Source of the DNA: Oscillospiraceae bacterium
GTDB lineage: Bacteria; Bacillota; Clostridia; Oscillospirales; Ruminococcaceae
Reading direction: 5' to 3'
NCBI GenBank assembly: GCA_017396055.1
Contig: JAFQND010000061.1
Location: forward strand, 1-6,123
DNA length: 6,123 nt
Under the pieces are notes generated by a model, which ran no database searches, was not told the origin of the DNA, and saw only the letters and a list, made by a program, of their open reading frames with translations. A program made the position numbers and the translations under genes. How positions within the stretch are numbered: the first letter of the stretch is position 1; each line of letters opens with the position of its first letter. Shown piece by piece: positions 1 to 5,155 of the stretch.

Positions 1-53
1 CCCCCGACCTGCTGATTACAAATCAGCTGCTCTACCAACTGAGCTAAACCAGC
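1..53 (-). tRNA. tRNA-Thr(UGU), 3' part cut by window edge
   Basis: Read on the minus strand, the gene begins GCTGGTTTAGCTCAGTTGG, the usual acceptor strand and D-arm. The anticodon arm follows as GCTGA, a 7-nt loop TTTGTAA and TCAGC, giving anticodon TGT for threonine. The sequence stops in the variable/T-arm region at position 1, so the T-loop, the acceptor 3' strand and any encoded CCA lie outside the window. It sits 24 nt downstream of tRNA-Pro on the same strand and is probably co-transcribed with it from the promoter at 199-227. Confidence 0.93.
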
Positions 54-77
54 GTATCAATGCTGTCATAGAGAAAA

Positions 78-154
78 TGGTCGGGGCGACAGGACTTGAA
101 CCTGCGGCATCTTGGTCCCAAACCAAGCACTCTACCAAACTGAGCTACGCCCCG
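78..154 (-). tRNA. tRNA-Pro(UGG), complete with encoded CCA
   Basis: The minus strand gives a full cloverleaf. The acceptor CGGGGCG (5' end at 154) pairs with CGCCCCG (82-88), with discriminator A at 81 and an encoded CCA at 78-80. The D-arm is TAGCTCAGTTTGGTAGAG. The anticodon stem CTTGG/CCAAG encloses the loop TTTGGGA, so the anticodon is TGG for proline. The T-arm carries GGTTCAAGTCC. The gene is 77 nt including CCA. It is the first gene of a two-tRNA unit with tRNA-Thr. Confidence 0.97.
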
Positions 155-198
155 ATCAGGCGCGACAAACTTGCTCGCCGAGACTAGCAAGCTATCAT

Positions 199-227
199 AT
201 TCTAGCACAAATCCGCGGTGCTGTCAA
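199..227 (-). promoter_or_regulatory. sigma-A promoter of the tRNA-Pro/tRNA-Thr unit
   Basis: On the minus strand there is a perfect -35 TTGACA (222-227), a 17-bp spacer and a -10 TAGAAT (199-204) with one mismatch to TATAAT. The predicted start is near 192, about 38 nt before the mature 5' end of tRNA-Pro. Such a strong box pair fits a stable-RNA promoter. The region between 155 and 192 would be 5' leader removed by RNase P. Confidence 0.88.
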
Positions 228-303
228 GGGGGAGTGCCTCCGGCAGAGGGGCCAGCCCGGCCAAAAAATTTATCGGAAAGGTGAACTTTGTCAATTTTGC
301 CTA

Positions 304-332
304 TTGCATAGCGGTAAAATACCTGTTATAAT
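304..332 (+). promoter_or_regulatory. promoter of the surface-protein gene
   Basis: A perfect -10 TATAAT lies at 327-332. A partial -35 TTGCAT lies at 304-309 with a 17-bp spacer. The predicted start is near 339, leaving an AT-rich untranslated leader of about 88 nt before the ATG at 427. This promoter diverges from the tRNA promoter. The 76 bp between the two (228-303) contain GC-rich short inverted repeats, such as GGCC at both ends of a 13-nt stretch, but no gene or T-tract terminator that I can see. Confidence 0.7.
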
Positions 333-340
333 TACAACAA

Positions 341-387
341 CGGTTAAGAAAATGTAATTTAAATCAAAATGTAACCAAAGATAACCG
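341..387 (+). repeat. short repeats in the mRNA leader of the surface-protein gene
   Basis: The leader holds a perfect 9-bp direct repeat, AAAATGTAA at 349-357 and again at 366-374, with a 17-bp period. These copies are bracketed by a 6-bp inverted repeat, CGGTTA (341-346) and TAACCG (382-387). The placement just after the predicted transcription start would suit an operator or a weak leader hairpin, but the elements are short and may be chance in AT-rich sequence. Confidence 0.35.
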
Positions 388-426
388 ATCCGCAGCCCCA
401 TTCCACCTGAAGAAAGGAAGAAAAAT

Positions 427-3400
427 ATGAAAATGAAGAAACTGCTGTCGCTCTCGCTCTTCGGCGCAATGGCATTTTCCGCGCTGGCTTTCCCCATGAA
501 TGCCATGGCCGTGGGCAGCATCGCCTCGATCGGCGACACCACCTTTGCCTCGCTGCAGGACGCTTTTGATGCAGCCAAAGAGGGCGATACCATCACCCTT
601 TTACAGAGCACCGAGATCGAAGAGATCGACATCAACACCGCCATTACCCTTGACCTGAACGGCTGTGCAGTCACCTCCACCACCCAGAAAGCTTTTGAGG
701 TCTATGCCGACGCCACCATCAAAAACGGCACCATCACCGCTGTCAAGCGCTGTGTCGACACCCGCACCGCCGTTGACCTTGAACTGGAAGATCTGGAACT
801 GATCACCACCGGCTCGAGCGTTCAGCCCATCACCATCGGCGGCTCTGACGACGGCACCACCGTTTCCGTCTCCGGCTGTACCGTGGAACACGAAGGCTCC
901 GGCGACAACTATGCCATGATCGTCTGGGTACAGTCCGACATCACCATCGAGGACTCCTCTCTGGAGGCATGGGCTGCCCTTTATATGAAGGAAGACTCCG
1001 CCGGTTCCACCGTTGAGATCACCGACTCCGCCCTGACCGGCAATAACGTTGCCGGCGACTATCTCTTCGGCACCGTTGTTTTCGAGGGCAACGACATCGA
1101 ACTGACCATCGACGGCAATTCCGAGTTTACTGCAAACGGCGAGAATCAGTCTCTCTTTATGTGCAGCGCATATGACGGTTCTGACGAGGACGAAGACCCC
1201 GATTTTGATGTGGACCCCACCACCATCAACGTTCTGGAAGGCCACTATGACGGCACCATCTATGACGGTCAGACCGGCGAGGGCATCGCCCTTTGTGTCA
1301 CCGGCGGCACCTTTACCGAAGACCCCTCCAATTATGTTCCCGTGGGCTTTAAAGCCGTGGACAACGGCACCTTCTGGGCTGTCGAACTGGACGCCGAGGC
1401 CTATGAAGCCATGGTCGAAGGCGAATACTGCCTGACCCTCGACGCAGCCGTTGATCTCGCCGAAGAGGGCGACACCGTCACCCTGCTCAAAGACGTTATC
1501 CTGCAGGGCAGCTCGCTGACCATCGATGCCGACGACCAGATCATCCTCGACCTGAACGGCTATGAACTGTCCGCTGCCTTTGCCGAGGGCAAGTCCTCCG
1601 CCACCATCGTCAATAAGGGCGATCTGCGTATCGAGGACCATTCCGAAGAGGGCACCGGCGTCATCACCACCGTCGCCTCCAAACCCGATACCGAGTGGGC
1701 AGCAGGTTTCCCCGCCTATGCCAACAACACCATCACCAACGCCGGTATCCTGACCGTTGCCGGCGGCACCATTGAAAACTCCACCGAGGGCGGCGCATGC
1801 TATGCCATCGACAACAACTCCGGCAATGCCGACGCCATCGTCATCATCGAAGACGGCACTGTCATTCACAGAGCCAACAACTTTGCCATCCGTCAGTTTG
1901 CCAACAGCACCAAGAACGAAAACAGCGTCACCATCGAAGGCGGCGAAGTCACCGGCAAGCGCGCTGTCTGGATCCAGCTGCCCGGCTCTGCAGGCGCAGA
2001 GAAGAAGGCATCCCTGACCGTTACCGGCGGTACTCTGACCTCCACCGATGAAGAGTACAACATGGTCGTTTACTCCTATACCTACGGCGACAGCTTCGCC
2101 GAGACCTATATCACCGTCGAGGACGGTATCTTCAACGGCGACTTTGCCTTCACCGGCGGTTCGCTCAAGACCCCTGTCGAGAATGTTTCCATCACCGGCG
2201 GTACCTTCAACGGCGCACGCGGCGCTTACAGCTACGGCGAAATGACCGGTTTTATCAGCGGCGGTAAATTCAAGGCCGCACCCGACGCAGCCTATATTGC
2301 TGAGGGCTATGAGGCAGTCGAAGAAGAAGGTTACTGGGTAGTAGGCGAGCCCGCAGAGGAAGATCCCGACACCCCCGCAGACCCTGAAGATCCCGACACC
2401 CCCGCAGACCCCGAGGATCCTGACACTCCCGCAGACCCCGAGGATCCCGACACTCCTGTAGATCCCGAGGATCCCGATACCCCCGCAGACCCTGAGGATC
2501 CCGACACTCCTGTAGATCCCGAGGATCCTGACACCCCCGCAGATCCTGAAGACCCTGAAGATCCCGGTCTGGGCGGCACCCCTGCCATCCCTGCACCCGG
2601 TGATGACTACACCGCTCCCACCCCCTCCACCGGCGATTCCGACGGCTGGAGCGAGATCACCGATGAGATCGAGACTTCCGATAAGGTCGTCATCGACATG
2701 AACGGCGCTTCCACCGTTCCCGGCAAGGTCATCGATGCCGCTGCCGGCACCGACACCACCGTTACCTTTGAGACCAACAAGGGCACCTGGGAGATCGAAG
2801 GCACCGACATCCCCGAGGATACCTCCGCTCTGAGTCTGCGCGTCACCACCACCGGTAAACTGCCCGAGGCAGCAGAAGAGGTCGCCGACGAGGCTGACGA
2901 TGCACTGACCGTCAAAGTCAGCAAGACCTTTGAAACCAACGGCGTCAAGGCTTCTCTGACCGTTGATACCGACAAGGACAATGCCGGCAAGGCCGCCGAT
3001 ATCTATGCAGTCAACGCTGACGGCGAGCTGGAGTTTGTCACTTCTGTTCCCGTGAACAAGGACGGTTCTGTGACTCTGCCCGTTGAGGATGCTTCCCAGT
3101 ATGTCGTCGCCATCTCCGACGAGGGCGCTCTGGATGAGGGCTGGCAGAAGAACGACAAGGGCGAGTGGGTATACGGTACCGCAGACGGCACCGCCGCCAC
3201 CGGCTGGTATAAGGACTCCACCGGTACCTGGTATCACTCCGACGAGCACGGCATCATGGAGACCGGCTGGATCACCGACACCGACGGCAAGGAATACTAC
3301 CTGAACGCTTCCGGCGCTATGCGCACCGGCTGGCTGTATGAAGACGGCGAATGGTACTTCTTCGGCACCTCCGGTGCCAAGGTCGAGAGCGGCTGGGTCC

Positions 3401-3507
3401 TCTCCGGCGGCAAATGGTATTACATGCAGGCCGACGGCACCATGATGACCTCCGGTGTTACTCCCGACGGTTACCGTGTGGACGCTGACGGCGTCTGGAT
3501 CGCCTGA
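427..3507 (+). CDS. secreted surface protein: two beta-helix-like modules, Pro/Asp/Glu linker, cell-wall-binding repeats
   Basis: This 1026-residue protein is very likely exported and bound non-covalently to the wall. The start at 427 has an AGGA box about 8 nt upstream; the in-frame Met two codons later is spaced worse. Residues 1-28 form a signal peptide (MKMKK, hydrophobic core, AMA cleavage site). Residues about 32-319 and 330-639 are two related modules. Each opens with a xLxxAxDxAxEGDTxTLL motif, continues with LDLNG and many TIxGGT/VTITGG rungs typical of right-handed beta-helix (pectate-lyase-like) folds, and closes with GGxF...Y...GFxAV/GYEAV...W.V. Residues 645-713 are an EDPDTPADP linker. 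Residues about 739-900 resemble a beta domain (DKVVIDMNG..VP) I associate with Oscillospiraceae surface proteins. Residues 903-1026 hold five or six GW...W.Y/F repeats of the choline-binding/CW_7 type. No LPXTG motif is present. The ligand or substrate is unknown. No catalytic residues are evident, so an adhesive or structural role is as likely as polysaccharide cleavage. The gene is monocistronic between its own promoter and terminator. Confidence 0.93.
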   Translation: MKMKKLLSLSLFGAMAFSALAFPMNAMAVGSIASIGDTTFASLQDAFDAAKEGDTITLLQSTEIEEIDINTAITLDLNGCAVTSTTQKAFEVYADATIKNGTITAVKRCVDTRTAVDLELEDLELITTGSSVQPITIGGSDDGTTVSVSGCTVEHEGSGDNYAMIVWVQSDITIEDSSLEAWAALYMKEDSAGSTVEITDSALTGNNVAGDYLFGTVVFEGNDIELTIDGNSEFTANGENQSLFMCSAYDGSDEDEDPDFDVDPTTINVLEGHYDGTIYDGQTGEGIALCVTGGTFTEDPSNYVPVGFKAVDNGTFWAVELDAEAYEAMVEGEYCLTLDAAVDLAEEGDTVTLLKDVILQGSSLTIDADDQIILDLNGYELSAAFAEGKSSATIVNKGDLRIEDHSEEGTGVITTVASKPDTEWAAGFPAYANNTITNAGILTVAGGTIENSTEGGACYAIDNNSGNADAIVIIEDGTVIHRANNFAIRQFANSTKNENSVTIEGGEVTGKRAVWIQLPGSAGAEKKASLTVTGGTLTSTDEEYNMVVYSYTYGDSFAETYITVEDGIFNGDFAFTGGSLKTPVENVSITGGTFNGARGAYSYGEMTGFISGGKFKAAPDAAYIAEGYEAVEEEGYWVVGEPAEEDPDTPADPEDPDTPADPEDPDTPADPEDPDTPVDPEDPDTPADPEDPDTPVDPEDPDTPADPEDPEDPGLGGTPAIPAPGDDYTAPTPSTGDSDGWSEITDEIETSDKVVIDMNGASTVPGKVIDAAAGTDTTVTFETNKGTWEIEGTDIPEDTSALSLRVTTTGKLPEAAEEVADEADDALTVKVSKTFETNGVKASLTVDTDKDNAGKAADIYAVNADGELEFVTSVPVNKDGSVTLPVEDASQYVVAISDEGALDEGWQKNDKGEWVYGTADGTAATGWYKDSTGTWYHSDEHGIMETGWITDTDGKEYYLNASGAMRTGWLYEDGEWYFFGTSGAKVESGWVLSGGKWYYMQADGTMMTSGVTPDGYRVDADGVWIA
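2359..2565 (+). repeat. 27-bp in-frame tandem repeat encoding the EDPDTP(A/V)DP linker
   Basis: Seven consecutive 27-bp units start at 2359, 2386, 2413, 2440, 2467, 2494 and 2521. Each encodes EDPDTPxDP, where x is A,A,A,V,A,V,A. A degenerate tail EDPEDP runs to 2565. Units differ mostly at synonymous third positions (CCC/CCT, GAA/GAG, GAT/GAC). Because 27 is a multiple of 3, copy-number change would lengthen or shorten the linker without a frameshift. The product is a stiff, acidic, proline-rich spacer (residues 645-713) between the beta-helix part and the wall-proximal part. Confidence 0.95.
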
Positions 3508-3548
3508 GCAATACTCCCCTGACAGCAAGATCTTTTTCATAGTTGCAG

Positions 3549-3581
3549 AATACCCGGCTGAAAGGCCGGGTATTTTGTTTT
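3549..3581 (+). terminator. intrinsic terminator of the surface-protein gene
   Basis: A perfect 10-bp stem, AATACCCGGC (3549-3558) with GCCGGGTATT (3565-3574), encloses the 6-nt loop TGAAAG and is followed by the T-rich run TTGTTTT. It begins 42 nt after the TGA stop, as expected for a Rho-independent terminator of a highly expressed gene. Confidence 0.92.
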
Positions 3582-3607
3582 ACTTTTGTGCCGAAAAGTG
3601 TTATGAT
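3579..3607 (+). promoter_or_regulatory. extended -10 promoter of the SDR gene
   Basis: The -10 TATGAT (3602-3607) is preceded by TG one base upstream (3599-3600), an extended -10 element. A 4/6 -35 TTTACT lies at 3579-3584 with a 17-bp spacer. The -35 overlaps the T-tract of the preceding terminator. The predicted start is near 3614, giving a short leader of about 28 nt that contains only the ribosome binding site. Confidence 0.65.
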
Positions 3608-3641
3608 AAGAAAAAAGAACTGACGATCCGGAGGGAATATG

Positions 3642-4661
3642 ATGGCTTGGACCGAAGCAACTCTCGATAAAATGCTGACCACCCCTTCTGCCGGCCTTGT
3701 GGCGGATATGAAAAAGCTGAAAGGCGATATCATGATCCTTGGTGCAGGCGGAAAAATGGGCCCGACCCTTGCGGTACTGGCCAAAAACGCAGTGACCGCT
3801 GCCGGCGTGGACAAACGTGTTATTGCCGTATCCCGTTTCTCTGACCCCTTTGCGGTAAAGCTTCTGGAGGACAACGGTGTTGAGACCATCAGCGCCGACC
3901 TGCTCGCAGACGGCGCGCTGGAAAAGCTGCCCGATATCGAAAATATCATCTATATGGCCGGCCGGAAATTCGGTACCGGCGCCGATGCATCTGCCACCTG
4001 GGTCATGAACACCTCGCTGCCCACTCTGGTCGCAAGACGGTTCAAGGGCGCCAATATCACCGTCTTCTCCACCGGCAACGTCTATCCTATGGTGGAGCCT
4101 TCCACCGGCGGCTGCAGCGAAGACGTCCCCGTTTCGCCCATCGGCGAGTATGCCATGAGCTGTCTCGGCAGAGAGCGGGTCTTTGAACAGGCTGCCCGCG
4201 AGTTCGGCACAAAGGTATTGATGTACCGGCTGAATTACGCCGTCGACCTGCGGTACGGCGTGCTGTACGACCTCGCTTCGAAAATTCTGGCAGAAGAGCC
4301 CATCGACCTTGCCACCCCCGCCTTTAACTGCATCTGGCAGGGCTATGCCAACGAGGCGGCTATCCGCTCACTGCTTCATGCCGAAAGTCCCGCGGCATAT
4401 CTGAATGTCACCGGCCCCGAGACCGTTTCGGTGCGCTTTGCGGCCGAAGAACTGGGCAAAGCCCTTGGAAAAGCCCCCGTCTTTACGGGCGAACCGGGCG
4501 AAAAGGCCCTTTTGAACAACGCCGCAAAATGCATGGAGCTTTTCGGTTATCCCGAAGTCTCGCTGAAGACCCTCATCCGCTGGCAGGCCGAATGGCTGCA
4601 GAGCGGCGGCCGAACCCTCAACAAGCCCACCCATTTCGAAGAGCGGTCGGGTAAGTTTTAA
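3642..4661 (+). CDS. extended-SDR NAD(P)-dependent epimerase/dehydratase family protein, with YxxxC in place of YxxxK
   Basis: This 339-residue protein would be a cytosolic nucleotide-binding oxidoreductase, epimerase or dehydratase. I chose ATG 3642 because GGAGG (3630-3634) sits 7 nt upstream. The adjacent ATG at 3639 is in frame but only 4 nt away; both are possible. Residues 29-40 carry the Rossmann beta-strand and the dinucleotide-binding GAGGKMG motif. YMAGRKFG at about 104-111 stands where SDRs have NNAG. STGNVYP (143-149) supplies the active-site Ser/Thr. The catalytic tyrosine is Tyr170 in YAMSCLGRE, but the residue four positions on, normally Lys, is Cys174. The C-terminal part (LNVTGPETVSVRFAAEELGKALG) resembles the substrate-binding region of sugar-nucleotide epimerases. 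Length matches extended SDRs. The substrate is unknown. The Lys loss may be a family trait or mean a non-canonical activity. A DHDPS-like gene lies downstream on the same strand, suggesting a shared pathway. Confidence 0.88.
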   Translation: MAWTEATLDKMLTTPSAGLVADMKKLKGDIMILGAGGKMGPTLAVLAKNAVTAAGVDKRVIAVSRFSDPFAVKLLEDNGVETISADLLADGALEKLPDIENIIYMAGRKFGTGADASATWVMNTSLPTLVARRFKGANITVFSTGNVYPMVEPSTGGCSEDVPVSPIGEYAMSCLGRERVFEQAAREFGTKVLMYRLNYAVDLRYGVLYDLASKILAEEPIDLATPAFNCIWQGYANEAAIRSLLHAESPAAYLNVTGPETVSVRFAAEELGKALGKAPVFTGEPGEKALLNNAAKCMELFGYPEVSLKTLIRWQAEWLQSGGRTLNKPTHFEERSGKF

Positions 4662-4697
4662 GTTTTCAGTTTTCAGTTGTCAGTCTTCAGTTTTCAG
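4656..4697 (+). repeat. heptamer array (TTTTCAG)n covering the SDR stop codon
   Basis: Six in-phase 7-bp units are visible: TTTTAAG, TTTTCAG, TTTTCAG, TTGTCAG, TCTTCAG and TTTTCAG. The first, degenerate unit contains the TAA stop of the SDR gene (4659-4661), so the array starts inside the last codons. Array drift could therefore change the C-terminus of the protein. It forms the left edge of the repeat-like intergenic region that follows. Confidence 0.85.
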
Positions 4698-4852
4698 TTG
4701 CACTTGTCAATAGGAGTGTCGCACGACCGGCAGGTCGGGCGTAGGGCAAAAGTGTAACAGTAAGAACGCACGAGATTATACGCGCAACGAACCGTGCAGG
4801 TATCCGCAGCGTGACCCGCGCGGCTTCGACACGCCCCTGCGGGGCTTAGTCT

Positions 4853-4875
4853 GCAAGAATGCATTGCATTCTTGC
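4853..4875. repeat. perfect 23-bp palindrome
   Basis: GCAAGAATGCA (4853-4863) and TGCATTCTTGC (4865-4875) are exact reverse complements around a single T at 4864. An RNA hairpin would need to open two or more pairs for a loop. As DNA it has dyad symmetry suitable for a dimeric binding protein or a cruciform. It is part of the folded element at 4841-5024. Confidence 0.85.
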
Positions 4876-4986
4876 CAAGTCATTCGCGTTAGCGAATGTG
4901 TGGGGAACGCGGGGAGCAACTATCGAATTCCGAAGTGTAGCCCGTGTAGGAGGGGATCGGGGAGGAAATCCCCGAGACGCTTTTCG

Positions 4987-5016
4987 CTTCACTTTTATCG
5001 TCCAATAAAAGTGAAG
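4987..5016. repeat. 12-bp perfect stem-loop
   Basis: CTTCACTTTTAT (4987-4998) pairs fully with ATAAAAGTGAAG (5005-5016) across the loop CGTCCA. It is the longest stem in the intergenic region and unusually AT-rich beside its GC-rich neighbours. No T-run follows on either strand, so terminator function is not supported. It abuts the 3' strand of the long-range helix at 5017. Confidence 0.88.
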
Positions 5017-5077
5017 TAAGCCCCAACCAAACAGGGCTGCAATCTGTACCGAAATTGCTGGCAATATTTTAATATCC

Positions 5078-5121
5078 GACAATATTTTTCCCGGGAGATC
5101 GCCTATCCAGAATATATTGTC
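5078..5121 (+). promoter_or_regulatory. possible operator/leader inverted repeat upstream of the DHDPS-like gene
   Basis: GACAATAT (5078-5085) and ATATTGTC (5114-5121) form a perfect 8-bp inverted repeat with a 28-nt gap, just upstream of the DHDPS-like gene in an AT-rich island. A further CAATATTT copy lies at 5062-5069. This is the likely control region of the gene, but I find no convincing -35/-10 pair. The TATAAT at 5137-5142 touches the ribosome binding site and would make the transcript nearly leaderless. The repeat could be a regulator site or a leader hairpin. Confidence 0.35.
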
Positions 5122-5155
5122 ATGAATTCACTTTCATATAATCAGGAGAAATACC

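Larger units (their letters stand above)
4841..5024. repeat. four hairpins enclosed by a long-range 8-bp inverted repeat (multibranch fold)
   Basis: GGGGCTTA (4841-4848) is exactly complementary to TAAGCCCC (5017-5024), 168 nt away. Between them lie four perfect hairpins. One is 11 bp with a 1-nt centre (4853-4875). The second is CATTCGC/GCGAATG with loop GTTA (4881-4898). The third is CGGGGA/TCCCCG with loop GGAAA (4958-4974). The fourth is 12 bp with a 6-nt loop (4987-5016) and directly abuts the closing helix. Together they can be drawn as a five-way junction of about 184 nt. None of the hairpins is followed by a T-tract on either strand, so they are not ordinary terminators. The GCCCC/GGGGC hairpin at 4833-4845 would compete with the closing helix. 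The strand, and whether it acts as RNA or DNA, is undetermined. Confidence 0.55.
4698..5077. other. intergenic region without a convincing gene; probable interspersed structured element
   Basis: No plus-strand reading frame with a ribosome binding site is visible. A 78-codon minus-strand frame (4846-5082) lacks a recognisable domain and its translation runs through the hairpins, so I do not call it. The region contains at least six inverted repeats: CGACC/GGTCG at 4724-4737, GCCCC/GGGGC at 4833-4845, and the four hairpins described under 4841-5024. A minus-strand translation of the left part (ending in a VLTVTLLPYARPAGRATLL-like string) resembles spurious hypothetical proteins I recall from Oscillospiraceae genomes. 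That would suggest a dispersed repeat, but it is memory and not a search result. Confidence 0.55.

Noticed and set aside
112..357. An 81-codon plus-strand frame over tRNA-Pro and the divergent promoters
   Set aside because: It overlaps a tRNA gene and both promoters, so it is not a plausible protein gene.
2270..2596. Collagen-like and arginine-rich minus-strand frames over the 27-bp repeat
   Set aside because: They are reverse-strand readings of the Pro/Asp/Glu linker repeat and have no independent support.
601..3540. A 979-codon open frame on the minus strand opposite the surface-protein gene
   Set aside because: It is a shadow caused by the strong NNC/GNC codon bias and low-complexity repeats of the plus-strand gene. 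Its translation is rich in GGV/DGD strings with no domain, and the plus frame has a signal peptide, known motifs, promoter and terminator.
4853..5016. CRISPR array or intrinsic terminators
   Set aside because: The hairpins differ from one another in sequence and spacing, so there are no direct repeats with spacers, and no T-tract follows any stem.
4846..5082. A 78-codon minus-strand frame in the intergenic region
   Set aside because: It spans the perfect hairpins, has no recognisable domain, and its arginine/proline-rich composition reflects the GC-rich repeat. More likely a repeat element than a gene.
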